DNA of 64,000 nt from DASVUC01 sp038237225 (GTDB lineage: Bacteria > Planctomycetota > Phycisphaerae > Tepidisphaerales > Tepidisphaeraceae): the NCBI GenBank assembly GCA_038237225.1, contig JBBRYX010000003.1, forward strand, positions 207,759 through 271,758, given 5' to 3'. The translations under genes were made by a program, and so were the position numbers. Shown piece after piece: positions 44,739 through 53,730 of this stretch (positions are counted from its first letter, which is position 1; each line of letters begins with the position of its first letter). Under the pieces are notes generated by a model. That model saw nothing but the letters and a program-made list of their open reading frames with translations, was not told the origin of the DNA and searched no databases.

Positions 44739-45308
44739 ATGAAGATCTACACCCGCACCGGCGACGACGGCACCACCGGTCTAATCGGCGGACAGCGCGT
44801 CAACAAGAGCGACCCCCGCATCGACTGCGTCGGCGACGTAGACGAAATCAACGCCGCCATCGGCTGCTGCTCCGTGGCCGGGGGGCGCGGAGGTGAGCAG
44901 GGGGATAGTTTCATCGCCCAGTTCCGCGCCGTCCAGGAAGACCTCTTCGTCATCGGCTCACACCTCGCTTTCGCCGAAGGCTCCGGCGGCGACCGCAACC
45001 TCCCACCCCTGGAAGACTCCATCGTCTCCCGACTGGAAATGGAAATCGATGCCGCCGATGCCCGCCTCCCCCAGCTCCGCAACTTCATCCTCCCCGGCGG
45101 CACCGAACTCGCCGCCCGCCTCCACCTCGCCCGCACAATCTGCCGCCGTGCCGAACGCCGTCTGGTCAAATTCGCCATGGACCGTCCCGTCCCCGCCGTC
45201 CTCATCACCTATCTCAACCGCCTCAGCGACTGGCTCTTCGTCCAAGCTAGACTCGCCAACGCAATCACGGGCGTCCCCGACATCCCCTGGAATCCCCGCC
45301 CAGCCTAA
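44739..45308 (+). CDS. PduO-type cob(I)alamin adenosyltransferase
   Basis: A 189-residue protein. ATG 44739 gives the standard start MKIYTRTGDDGTTGLIGGQRV, the ATP-binding loop of PduO-type enzymes. It is followed by KSDPRIDCVGDVDEINAAIG and, near the end, LARTICRRAERRLV and VLITYLNRLSDWLFVQAR, the last helix that completes the active site. It transfers adenosine from ATP to cob(I)alamin to make coenzyme B12, which would serve B12-dependent enzymes elsewhere in the genome. Length and motifs are typical. It is divergent from folD. Confidence 0.94.
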   Translation: MKIYTRTGDDGTTGLIGGQRVNKSDPRIDCVGDVDEINAAIGCCSVAGGRGGEQGDSFIAQFRAVQEDLFVIGSHLAFAEGSGGDRNLPPLEDSIVSRLEMEIDAADARLPQLRNFILPGGTELAARLHLARTICRRAERRLVKFAMDRPVPAVLITYLNRLSDWLFVQARLANAITGVPDIPWNPRPA

Positions 45309-45335
45309 TCCGGCCCAATTGCATCGCGTTTACCT

Positions 45336-45380
45336 GTAGCGGCGACGCCTGCGTCGCGGTCGACGCGAAGCGTCGAGATA
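45336..45380. repeat. GTAGCGGCGACGCC palindromic repeat, second copy
   Basis: GTAGCGGCGACGCCTGCGTC, GCGGTCGACGCGAAGCGTCGA: near-identical to 44622-44661. It forms inner stems GACGC/GCGTC and lies 28 bases after the adenosyltransferase stop. Confidence 0.8.
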
Positions 45381-45546
45381 TCGTCCATTTGCCCCCAACA
45401 TCGCCCTCACCGCCCGCGCACTCGCGCACGCCGTACGTCTCATAACCATTTCCCCCTCCGATTCCAACGCCTCCCGCTCCTTGGTTTCTCCCCCGCTGAA
45501 TTGGATATCTCCTCTGCCAGCAACAAAGACCAAGGAGCGTCGAAGA

Positions 45547-46872
45547 ATGTGTGGACGCATTGCGCATTTTGAAGCACTGGAGCAGCGCACGCTCTTCAGC
45601 GCCGCGGTCACCATTTCCGAAGGCCGCAACGAACTCGGCACCCAACTGCGCATCACCGGAACCGCCGCGTCCGATAAAATCACCGTCAACAAAACAACCC
45701 GCGGCTACGTCGTCACCGCCCAGAACGGCTACTCCGCCACGTATCGCGGCAAATACAAATCCATCCTCATCAACTCCGGCCGCGGCAACGATCGCATCGT
45801 CGTCGCATCCACCGTCCGAATCCCCACCGAAATCTTCGGCGGCGTCGGTAACGACACCCTCGTCGGTGGCGCCGGTAACGACTCCATCTACGGAAACGCC
45901 GGCACCGATCTCCTCTACGGCCAAGCCGGTAACGACACCCTCATCTCCACCAACGACGGCAAAGCCGACATCCTCAGCGGCGGCGCCGGTGCCGACAGCT
46001 TCTGGGCCGACAGCGCCAAATCCGAACGCATCCTCGATCTCTCAAATTTCGAATCGCGCAATACCGTGCACCGAATCTCCGGCTTCCTGCAGCCTCAAAT
46101 CCCCATGACCGTTCTCGCGCTAGCGCCGTCCACCAATGATCTCCCGGACCCGGTGGTCAACGACAACACCATCACCTACCTGAATTATTCCGATCACCCG
46201 CTCTTCGGCCATGCCGGTCCGTCCGCGGACGACGTCGTTCAGGGAAACCTCGGCGACTGCTACCTCCTCGCCTCCCTCGCATCCGTCGCACAAGTCGATC
46301 CATCACAGATTCGCCAAACCGTCGCCGACCTCGGCGACGGCACCTACGCCGTCCATTTCAACCGCGGCACAGCCGACGTCTACGTCCATGTCGACGCCGA
46401 TCTCCCCTCCTACTCGAAGGATCATCTGACCTACGCCGACTTCGGCTCCGATGACTCGATGTGGGTCGCCGTTGTGGAGAAAGCCTACGCCCTCTTCCGC
46501 GGCACCGAATCCAGCTACTCCGCCATCGACTCCGGCTGGATGACCGAAGCCTTCAGCGCCATCGGCCTGCAAAGCACCACCGACTACGCGACCTTCGCCC
46601 TCGCCACCCGAATCGATGACTACCTAGAGACCGGCAAAGCCGTCACCTACGCCACCGCCGCCGTCCCCACCGGCTCCAAACTCCTCCAATACCACGCCTA
46701 CTCCGTCGACCACATCATCCGCAACGCCTTCGGCGGAATCGTCTCAGTAGTCCTCCGAAACCCCTGGGCCGTCGACGGCGCAGATATTGATGGAGAGGAC
46801 GATGGATACATCACCGTCAGCGCCTCGAACCTCACCGCAGCGTTTTCGGGACTGGTCGTGGCGCAAGTTTAA
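45547..46872 (+). CDS. LEPR-motif secreted calpain-like cysteine protease with RTX calcium-binding repeats
   Basis: A 441-residue protein; AAGGAG lies upstream of ATG 45547. Residues 7-17 (HFEALEQRTLF) are a variant LEPR-XLL motif. Residues about 98-150 contain haemolysin-type repeats (GGVGNDTLVGGAGNDSIYG, YGQAGNDTL) that bind calcium. The C-terminal half is a calpain (peptidase C2) domain: DDVVQGNLGDCYLLASL with catalytic Cys238, LLQYHAYSVDHI with His383, and LRNPWAVDGAD with Asn405, all three triad residues in their usual contexts. It should be a calcium-responsive extracellular or surface protease. The target is unknown. No C-terminal C2L or EF-hand domain is present; the RTX block may supply the calcium dependence. 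Confidence 0.85.
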   Translation: MCGRIAHFEALEQRTLFSAAVTISEGRNELGTQLRITGTAASDKITVNKTTRGYVVTAQNGYSATYRGKYKSILINSGRGNDRIVVASTVRIPTEIFGGVGNDTLVGGAGNDSIYGNAGTDLLYGQAGNDTLISTNDGKADILSGGAGADSFWADSAKSERILDLSNFESRNTVHRISGFLQPQIPMTVLALAPSTNDLPDPVVNDNTITYLNYSDHPLFGHAGPSADDVVQGNLGDCYLLASLASVAQVDPSQIRQTVADLGDGTYAVHFNRGTADVYVHVDADLPSYSKDHLTYADFGSDDSMWVAVVEKAYALFRGTESSYSAIDSGWMTEAFSAIGLQSTTDYATFALATRIDDYLETGKAVTYATAAVPTGSKLLQYHAYSVDHIIRNAFGGIVSVVLRNPWAVDGADIDGEDDGYITVSASNLTAAFSGLVVAQV

Positions 46873-47411
46873 AAATCGAATCCCGTCATTCCCGGATTCA
46901 GGCTAGAGGACTCAATTGCATCGACGGTCATGTAAACCTGCGCCTCAAAGCCCAATCCGGTCAAGGATTACGAGATCGTGTATTAGCGGGGGAGGGGGAC
47001 GGGGACGAGCCAGGGCACGGGAGTCATTTAAGACTAACAGGCGCGGCGGGTGCGGGAGCTTTCACAGTCTGTAAATTACGCCAAATGTAAGATGACTCCC
47101 GTTCAATTCGTCGCGCCCGTCTCCCGCCTTTGTACGGTGGCGGTTTAAAGACCCCAGGGCTGAAGCCCTGGGCTTGGCCTGTCCTACCGGTGGGGGTGGA
47201 TGTGTTAGACCAGGGCTCAAGGGATTTATTCGAGGTCGGTCGAACCTGATTGGGGTTCGGGGCCGTAAGGAGAGGAGGCACTTTGCGCATTTCTCTGTTT
47301 GCTGTCCATGGGCGACGGATTTGTGTGGAAAAGCAGGCAAATCGTCGTTAGATTCGCCGCTCGCAAGGACGCAACGGGCACTTCAATACTTTAGAAGAAT
47401 GGGATTATCTG
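46873..47411. other. Intergenic region with one GC hairpin
   Basis: About 540 bases between the calpain-like gene and a small membrane protein gene. Only the hairpin at 47153-47172 stands out; the open frames here do not look like proteins. Confidence 0.4.
47153..47172. repeat. Perfect GC hairpin CCCAGGGCTGAAGCCCTGGG
   Basis: Eight-base stem CCCAGGGC / GCCCTGGG with a 4-base loop (TGAA), followed by CTTGG. Same family as 396-415 and 36515-36540. No T-run, so it is unlikely to be a standard intrinsic terminator. Confidence 0.7.
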
Positions 47412-47636
47412 ATGCGACGTTTCATTCCCCATCGGCATGAGCTGGTGATTTTCGGCTGTCTCGCGGTTCTGTTCGCTGTTGTCGTCTCCAGGATCCACCC
47501 GCAGACGAGCGATCTGGGAATGGCGGGGCTAGGCGCACCGATGTTTTTGGTGGCGGCGGTGCTCGGGCTTCGGCGTAGTCCGCAATGGACGACGCCGGTG
47601 GTTGAGGCGGAAGAGTCCGAGGGCGAAGAGGCGTGA
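47412..47636 (+). CDS. Small hypothetical membrane protein
   Basis: A 74-residue frame with two hydrophobic segments (LVIFGCLAVLFAVVVSRI and GLGAPMFLVAAVLGLRR), a basic start (MRRFIPHRHE) and an acidic tail (EAEESEGEEA). The layout is that of a small two-pass membrane protein. No family is recognised and no strong ribosome-binding site is visible. Confidence 0.5.
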   Translation: MRRFIPHRHELVIFGCLAVLFAVVVSRIHPQTSDLGMAGLGAPMFLVAAVLGLRRSPQWTTPVVEAEESEGEEA

Positions 47637-48182
47637 GCACGCATTCTTCTCAAGTCTGATCGCGGGTAACGAATGCGCACACGCCGGTTGAAGTTGCCGC
47701 TGGCGGCGTCCACGTAGTCTGCGTCCAAGGGGCACGTTACGCGAATCCCGCACTTCCTTGGACGTCGGTGCAGTCGTCGGTTGATTGTGTGATCAAGAAG
47801 TGGGTGGGGGGTTCGAGTTGTTGTGGATCGGTTATTCCGCGAAGGCGCAAGCGGCGAGGCGTACCCGTTGGGGCAATGGGGAGGAGTAGTGCGCGCAGCG
47901 CGGACGAGAGCGACTTCACGGGAGCCTGCCTTGGGTTGAGCTGAGACCGACGAATATGCCGACGATTCGCAAGAAGTTGTTACCCTCGCGAAAGATGCGG
48001 ATGCAGTTTTCGTCCGTTCCACTATTATCGCGCGGGCCATCGGCGAAAGGTTGGCGACGCAACTGAACGGAACGCAACTGATCACGTTACTGATCGTCGG
48101 CGGGTTGATCTGAAATTCCTGATGCGTGAAATGTGACCCGTGATGGACACGCGACACGTGACTCGTGACAAGGCAAGTTGGG
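47637..48182. other. Intergenic region, no gene recognised
   Basis: About 545 bases. The right end (48123-48174) is a degenerate heptamer array. The rest has only long open frames without protein character on either strand; a decayed gene is possible but not supported. Confidence 0.4.
48123..48174. repeat. Degenerate heptamer array (CGTGAC-type) upstream of the thioesterase
   Basis: CGTGAAA, TGTGACC, CGTGATG, GACACGC, GACACGT, GACTCGT, GACAAGG read in steady 7 bp steps. It ends directly before the thioesterase start and mirrors the array at its 3' end. Confidence 0.75.
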
Positions 48183-48611
48183 ATGAGTTTTGAACATACG
48201 ATGGGTTTTCGCGTGCGGTATCCGGAGTGTGATCCGATGGGATACCTGCATCACAGCATTTTCCTGCAGTATTTTGAGATGGGGCGGGTGGAGTTGCTGC
48301 GGGCGATGGGGCACTCCTATGCCGCGTTCGAGCAGGCGGGGTTGTTTTTTGTTGTGGTGAAAGTGGAGGTGAAGTACCGAGCGCCGGCGCGGTTTGATGA
48401 AGAGCTCACGCTCATCACCCGCATCGACCGGCTGACTCACGTCCGAATCGATCACGTTTATGAGCTGAGACGGGGGGATATCGTGCTGGCGGAGGGCTCC
48501 AGCACCGTGGCGTGCGTCGATCGGAAAGGGGAACTTCGCCTGATTCCCCAGCGGCTGCTTGGGGATCAGGAGCGTTCAGGGCAAGGGGGGTGGATGAAAC
48601 GTGAAGACTGA
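48183..48611 (+). CDS. Acyl-CoA thioesterase (YbgC/4HBT hot-dog family)
   Basis: A 142-residue protein. ATG 48183 has AAGG about 9 bases upstream (a GTG at 48165 is alternative). Hot-dog fold motifs: RVRYPECDPMGYLHHSIFLQYFEMGRVELLRA, where the Asp in 'ECDPMG' matches the catalytic Asp of the YbgC/4-hydroxybenzoyl-CoA thioesterase family. VVVKVEVKYRAPARFDEEL and VACVDRKGELRLIPQ follow. It hydrolyses acyl-CoA thioesters in the cytoplasm; the chain length cannot be read. Its last codons (MKRED and stop) are provided by the heptamer array at 48596-48665, so the original C-terminus has probably been replaced. Confidence 0.9.
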   Translation: MSFEHTMGFRVRYPECDPMGYLHHSIFLQYFEMGRVELLRAMGHSYAAFEQAGLFFVVVKVEVKYRAPARFDEELTLITRIDRLTHVRIDHVYELRRGDIVLAEGSSTVACVDRKGELRLIPQRLLGDQERSGQGGWMKRED

Positions 48612-48665
48612 AACGTAAAACGTGAAACGTAACGACGGAAATGTGAAACGTGAAACGTGATGAAG
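48596..48665. repeat. Ten-unit heptamer array GAAACGT overlapping the thioesterase stop codon
   Basis: Ten 7 bp units in perfect register: GAAACGT, GAAGACT, GAAACGT, AAAACGT, GAAACGT, AACGACG, GAAATGT, GAAACGT, GAAACGT, GATGAAG. The first two units contain the last codons and TGA stop of the thioesterase gene. Confidence 0.92.
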
Positions 48666-49151
48666 AGGCGGCGGGGAGAGGATTTCCAGGTTCTTTTGGG
48701 CGTTGGGCGTGGGGTTTCACTCATTGAAGGAATAAGAGGCGAACGTCGAACTTTGTACGCCGAACTGTGAACCCTGAACCCTGAACCCTTGGCTTTGCAG
48801 AGTCTTTGCTCTTTGCATCATTCGCGGGGGCTGAGGGGAGGTCGGCTGTAATTTGTGCGTGCGGGCGTCGTCGTATAGATTGGGGCGACCGTGAATGAGG
48901 CGGATTCGCTGCCGTTCCGGGTTGGTCCGGGCGAGCGCCGTCGGGAGCGCTTCGGCGAAGGTTCATGTCGCGGGCAACTCCAGAGCAGAGCAGCGGTTGG
49001 AAGGTGCCAGGGCTGTCGGTCGTCAGCTTGTCGAAATCAGGCGAGAAGCATGTCGTTGATTGTTGAAGCGTTGTTACGAACTGGGGGTGCGCTTCGCTTG
49101 CGCATCGGCCCACGTTAAGTCCAGAAATCGCGTAGGAAGGACACCACGAAT
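48612..49151. other. Intergenic region with heptamer arrays, otherwise empty
   Basis: About 540 bases ahead of the giant beta-helix gene. It contains the arrays ending at 48665 and at 48741-48789, and a short CTTTGCA/CTTTGCT run at 48793-48818. The remaining 330 bases show no gene; the promoter of the next gene is probably here. Confidence 0.5.
48741..48789. repeat. Seven-unit heptamer array GAACNNN
   Basis: GAACGTC, GAACTTT, GTACGCC, GAACTGT, GAACCCT, GAACCCT, GAACCCT in perfect 7 bp steps. The unit core GAAC is the same as in the right arm at 26435-26476. Confidence 0.92.
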
Positions 49152-52100
49152 ATGTTCGGGATGCACCCATCATTAGATCGTCGGCACAAGAGTTCCTCAC
49201 GCGCGCTCAGTGCGCGGGGTCGACGGGCCATCATGGAGGCGGTTGAGCGCCGGCAGTTGCTGGCGGGGAACAATTTTCTGGTGACGACGCTGACCGATGA
49301 AACCAACGCCGGCAACCATGCCACGAGTTTGCGCGAGGCCATTAGCGCTGCGCATGATGGGGACACGGTTTCGTTCCTGACGAACTTGAACGGGCCGATC
49401 AACCTGACGCTCGGCACGCTGTCGATTTCGGAGAACATCAAGATCAATGGGCCGGCGAAGGGGTCGATCTCGCTGAACGGTGGGACGGTGAGACGGGTGC
49501 TGGAGATCAAGAGCGGGGCCACGGTCTCGCTCAATCATTTGAAGATCAACAACGGCGGGTTTGCAGTTGGCGCGGGGATCTTTAACGCGGGCACGCTCTC
49601 GCTCGACACCATCACGATGTCCAACAACGTGGCAACGGGCAAAACCGCGGGGGTTGGATTGGGCGGGGCCATATACAACACCGGCGCAATGGTGATCTCG
49701 GCCAGCACGATCAACAGCAACATGGCCAGGGGCGGCGTCGGCTCGGGCGCTAGGGCGGGTGGATCGGGTCAGGGCGGCGCGATCTACAACTTGGGAAGGT
49801 TGACGATCAAAAACAGTGCGATCGGTGGGAACAGCGCCGTCGGTGGCGCAGGCGCGAACGCGGCGGCATCACGCGGAGGGACCGCGGGCGGCGGCGGAAT
49901 CGGCGGGGCAATCTACAGCACGGGCGTCCTTCGCATCACCGGCGGCTCTTACGCGGCCAACGCGGCGACCGGTGGGGTCGGCGGCAAGGGTGGATCCGGC
50001 GGCGGCGGTATCGGCGGCGTGGGCTGGGGTGGCGCGGTTTACGCGGGCGGGAACAGCACGATCACCGGGGCAAGCTTCACGCAGAATGCCGCAACCGGTG
50101 GCGCGGGTGGCGCCGGGAACGGAAATTCCGCGGGCGGCGGCGGATCGTCCGCGGGCGGCGCGGTCTTCGGGGCCAGGACGCAGCGCATTTCAACCGTTGT
50201 CTTCTCCGAGAACGCGGCCAAGGCCGGCGCGGGTGAGGCTTCAATCGAGGTCAGCGCTTCGGGCGGGGCGGTCTACGCGACGGGCTTCAATGAGATTGTC
50301 GATTGTTCCATCACCGAGAACACCGCAGCCGGCGGCGGTGAAGGTGGAATTGGCGGCGGGGGAGGGATCTATCTCACCGGGACGATGACCACCCGCGGCT
50401 CGGTCGTTTCTTCCAACACCGCAACCAGCAAGGGCGCGATCGGCCAGGGCGTGGGCGGCGGAATCTACGCCACCCGCAAGGGAAAAATCTCGAACACGTT
50501 GCTCACCATGCAGAGCAACCTGGCGACCGGCGCCAACGGCGGATCAGCGTCGGGAGGTGGAATCTATTCCAACGGCAACGTCGCGCTTTTCGACTCGACC
50601 TTGAACGCCAACCGCGCCCAGGGTTCGCAAGCCGGCGACGGCGCATCGGCATCGGGTGGCGGCGTCTTCAACAGCGGCGCGCTGGAGCTCGATCGATCGA
50701 CGCTCTCTTCCAATGCCGCGGCAGGGGGCAACGGTAACCCGTCAAGCGGCGGCGGAACGGGTGGGTCCGGGACGGGCGGCGCGATCTACAACACGCGGTC
50801 GATCTCGCTCCAGAATTCGACGATTGCGAACAACTTCGCCAACGGCGGGCGCAACGTTGGGACGACCGGCGGGCCTGGCGGCTCGGCGTCGGGCGCGGGC
50901 ATCTTCTCATCCAGCCGGGCGACCGGGTCGATCACCTACTGCACCATCGCATCCAACACATCCACCGCGGGCACATCGAGCACGGGCAACGGGAGCAACG
51001 CGGGCGGGGGAATCCGCAGCACCAATGAGTTCGGCCTCGCCATCGCCAAGACGATCATCGCCAAAAACGTTGGGGGGAACTCACCGGATCTTTCGGGCTC
51101 GTTCAGCAGCGACGGGAGTAACTTCATTGGTCGAAATGACGGCTCGGTGGGCCTTTCAACCGGGGATCTCCAGGGGACGAACAACGCTCCGTTGGATCCG
51201 CAGATCGCCAATCTGAACCTCTACGGCGGCGCCACCGCGACAATGGCGCTGCTGCCCGGCAGCGGCGCGATTGATAAGGGTCCGACCGACAAGACGCTGA
51301 TCGATCAGCGCGGCCTTGCCCGGACGACGGCGGCGGATCTCGGAGCGTTCGAGTCGCAGAGCAAGATCATCGTCAACAGCCTGAAGGATGACAAAACCAT
51401 TATGGGCGAGTTGAGCCTGCGGAACGCGGTGACGCTTGCCAACAACAAGCCGGGTGCGGACGTGATCACGATTCTGCCGACGCTTGCGGGGACGATCAAA
51501 CTGCGGCCGGTGCAACTGGAACTCAGCGATAAAACCGGCGCGACCACGATCAATGGGCCGGTTTCCAACCTCGTCGTGGTCAGCGGCAACAAGGCGACGC
51601 GCGTGTTCAAGATCGATTCCGGTGTTACTGCGACTCTGACGCATTTAGTCATTACCCTGGGCAAGGCCGACGCCGGAGCTGGGATTTCCAACAGCGGCAC
51701 GCTGACCGTCAGCATGAGCACGATCCGCGAAAACTCCGCGATTGGAGTTAATGGCGTCAGCGGGATCGTCGGTGGAGATGCCAGGGGCGGCGGGGTCTTC
51801 AATGATGGCACGCTGACCGTGAACAGCACAAGAATTGTGGACAACTCTTCCCAGGGTGGCACGGGTGGCGGCGACGGCATCAAGAACGGTGGCGCTGCCT
51901 TCGGCGGCGGCGTGTACAACGCCGGAAGCTTTAACCTTACGACGAGCACGTTCGCCCGCAACAAGACGACCGGTGGCGTCGGTGCGACCGGCGGGAAGGC
52001 AAAAGGGGGAGCCGTCTACGTCGCGGCGACGAAGACATTCAGCGCCACCAACTCCACGTTCGTCCTGAACATCGCCAGCGGTGGCACCGGCCGGACGGGC

Positions 52101-52613
52101 GGTAGCGCCACCGGCGGGGCGGTGACGACTGACGGCAACACCACGTTCGTGAATAACACGGTTGTTGAAAACACCGCTCGCGGGGGTGTCGGCGCGTCTC
52201 GCGGGAACAACGGCGCGTCCAGCGGGGGCGGGGTCGATAGCCAAGGCTCCATCACGCTTGGCAATACGATCATTGCCCAGAACGCCGCCACCTTCGAACG
52301 CGATGAAAATGGGAATATCGTCAGCAATGGCTCGAATCTCATTGGTCTGGCTGATGATCGAACCAAGTGGCCGATTACGGATAATGTGGGCGACAGGGGT
52401 ATCGGGGAGATCGATCCGCTGCTCCTGCCGCTGGCGAATTATGGCGGGCCCACGGAAACGATGCCGCCGGAGGTGCTTGGATTTGGCATCAGCCGGGTGC
52501 AGAACCAGGGGAACAACTTGCTCGTGGCCAATATTCCAAACGACCAGCGCGGTCTACGCCGCATCTTTGGCACCAAGGTGGATATCGGGTCGGTCGAAGC
52601 ACAGTCCACGTGA
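49152..52613 (+). CDS. Giant LEPR-motif Gly-rich right-handed beta-helix surface protein
   Basis: A 1153-residue protein; AGGAAGG precedes the ATG. Residues about 28-39 (MEAVERRQLLAG) are a LEPR-XLL variant. The body is parallel beta-helix in two homologous halves, each opening with a '(S)LRxAI/AV' motif: TSLREAISAAHDGDTVSF (about 57) and LSLRNAVTLANNKPGADVI (about 755). Dozens of coils of the type GGAIYNTG, GGGVFNSG and NSTIANN follow, like polymorphic outer-membrane or adhesin proteins. The near-repetitive Gly/Ala/Asn/Ser content is extreme. It is probably a secreted or surface adhesin. No autotransporter barrel is present, so anchoring must use another system. Confidence 0.82.
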   Translation: MFGMHPSLDRRHKSSSRALSARGRRAIMEAVERRQLLAGNNFLVTTLTDETNAGNHATSLREAISAAHDGDTVSFLTNLNGPINLTLGTLSISENIKINGPAKGSISLNGGTVRRVLEIKSGATVSLNHLKINNGGFAVGAGIFNAGTLSLDTITMSNNVATGKTAGVGLGGAIYNTGAMVISASTINSNMARGGVGSGARAGGSGQGGAIYNLGRLTIKNSAIGGNSAVGGAGANAAASRGGTAGGGGIGGAIYSTGVLRITGGSYAANAATGGVGGKGGSGGGGIGGVGWGGAVYAGGNSTITGASFTQNAATGGAGGAGNGNSAGGGGSSAGGAVFGARTQRISTVVFSENAAKAGAGEASIEVSASGGAVYATGFNEIVDCSITENTAAGGGEGGIGGGGGIYLTGTMTTRGSVVSSNTATSKGAIGQGVGGGIYATRKGKISNTLLTMQSNLATGANGGSASGGGIYSNGNVALFDSTLNANRAQGSQAGDGASASGGGVFNSGALELDRSTLSSNAAAGGNGNPSSGGGTGGSGTGGAIYNTRSISLQNSTIANNFANGGRNVGTTGGPGGSASGAGIFSSSRATGSITYCTIASNTSTAGTSSTGNGSNAGGGIRSTNEFGLAIAKTIIAKNVGGNSPDLSGSFSSDGSNFIGRNDGSVGLSTGDLQGTNNAPLDPQIANLNLYGGATATMALLPGSGAIDKGPTDKTLIDQRGLARTTAADLGAFESQSKIIVNSLKDDKTIMGELSLRNAVTLANNKPGADVITILPTLAGTIKLRPVQLELSDKTGATTINGPVSNLVVVSGNKATRVFKIDSGVTATLTHLVITLGKADAGAGISNSGTLTVSMSTIRENSAIGVNGVSGIVGGDARGGGVFNDGTLTVNSTRIVDNSSQGGTGGGDGIKNGGAAFGGGVYNAGSFNLTTSTFARNKTTGGVGATGGKAKGGAVYVAATKTFSATNSTFVLNIASGGTGRTGGSATGGAVTTDGNTTFVNNTVVENTARGGVGASRGNNGASSGGGVDSQGSITLGNTIIAQNAATFERDENGNIVSNGSNLIGLADDRTKWPITDNVGDRGIGEIDPLLLPLANYGGPTETMPPEVLGFGISRVQNQGNNLLVANIPNDQRGLRRIFGTKVDIGSVEAQST

Positions 52614-52793
52614 CACGGATTCCATTAAATTCCGGCGCTTGATTCCCTCTCGAAGCCAGCGCCCCGCAAGCGGGGCCGCTAACCACAGGCGCGAGAATTG
52701 AGCGGAATCCGTTCTGACGCATTGGTCCGTTTATGGGGATGTCCGCAAATTTAGCCGCGGACCTGACCCGCGCGTCAAACCCTCCTCTCAGCA

Positions 52794-53636
52794 TCAACTC
52801 GGAAACAACGTCCTGAGGAAGTCAAAGCTTTGCCGGGCGGCGGCGTGGGGATCCGCGGTGTGCGTATACAGCTCGACCGTCAGGAATCGCTTGTAGTCAA
52901 TGGAGTCCAAGGCGGAGCGGAGGGACTGCCAGTCAAGGGCGCCTTGGCCGGGGATCAGGTGGTAGTGCTTTCGTCCTGGGATGTCTTCGACGTGGAGATT
53001 CCAGATGCGATCACCCAGAAGTTTTACTGACTCGGGGATTGGTTCACCCAGCACCTGGCTGTGACCCACGTCAAGATTGGCGCCGAATCGGGGATGATTG
53101 AGCCGATCAATCCACTCGCGAAGCTCGGTGGCATATTCGAGAAAAAGTCCGGGCTCGCATTCGATTCCAATGTCGATGTTCAAGTGGTCCGCGCGGTCGA
53201 GAATTGGTTGAATCGATTCCGCAAACTGCTTCGCAGCCTGGTCGGGCGGCATGCCACCCAGGCATCGGCCGGAGGTGATTGAGATATTCCTGGCGCCGAT
53301 CGCGCGGGCGAAATCCAGGGTTTTGAGAATGAGCCGCGTCCGATCCGCTCGATGCTTCGGGTTTGGGGAAATCAGGCTCGGCTCGAAATAAGGTTCCGGC
53401 GGCGCATCTTTCCAATAACCGAACGAGCAGTTTGCGTTAATGTTCGACACCGCCAGGCCCGTTTTTTGGAGCGCGGCGCGCACCGACCGAATGAGCGACT
53501 CATCGATGCTGTCGGGATACGCATGCGGCGGATCCGCGAGGATCTCCACCCCCCGAAACGCCGAATCGGCGATCGCCTGGATCGCGTCCACCAGGGGGAA
53601 GCGGGTAAAAGCATTCGTTGAAAAGGCCAGTTGCAT
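52794..53636 (-). CDS. Sugar phosphate isomerase/epimerase family TIM barrel
   Basis: A 280-residue protein. ATG 53636 opens the barrel with QLAFSTNAFTRFPLVDAI. Typical AP-endonuclease-2/xylose isomerase-like features follow: AFRGVEILADPP, SNINANCSFG, ISITSGRC, IGIECEPG (conserved Glu), GANLDVGHSQVLG (Asp-x-x-His metal site), IWNLHVEDI (His) and FLTVELYTH (Glu). These are the metal ligands of the family. It isomerises or epimerises a sugar or inositol derivative; the substrate is unknown. It converges on the beta-helix gene with a gap of about 180 bases. Confidence 0.85.
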   Translation of the reverse strand: MQLAFSTNAFTRFPLVDAIQAIADSAFRGVEILADPPHAYPDSIDESLIRSVRAALQKTGLAVSNINANCSFGYWKDAPPEPYFEPSLISPNPKHRADRTRLILKTLDFARAIGARNISITSGRCLGGMPPDQAAKQFAESIQPILDRADHLNIDIGIECEPGLFLEYATELREWIDRLNHPRFGANLDVGHSQVLGEPIPESVKLLGDRIWNLHVEDIPGRKHYHLIPGQGALDWQSLRSALDSIDYKRFLTVELYTHTADPHAAARQSFDFLRTLFPS

Positions 53637-53730
53637 GGACGCATCATAGGATGGCGAGGGTCCGTGCTCTAATGGTGACAGGTTCCTGGAAGGGATTTGG
53701 GACTGCCGGGGCCAAGCGGATGCGGATAGG

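Noticed and set aside
47405..48157. 250-codon minus-strand frame in the gap before the thioesterase
   Set aside because: No domain and no ribosome-binding site; it runs through a heptamer array and overlaps a small membrane-protein frame on the plus strand.
48721..49200. 159-codon minus-strand frame before the beta-helix gene
   Set aside because: It starts inside the beta-helix gene and ends in a heptamer array; composition is not protein-like.
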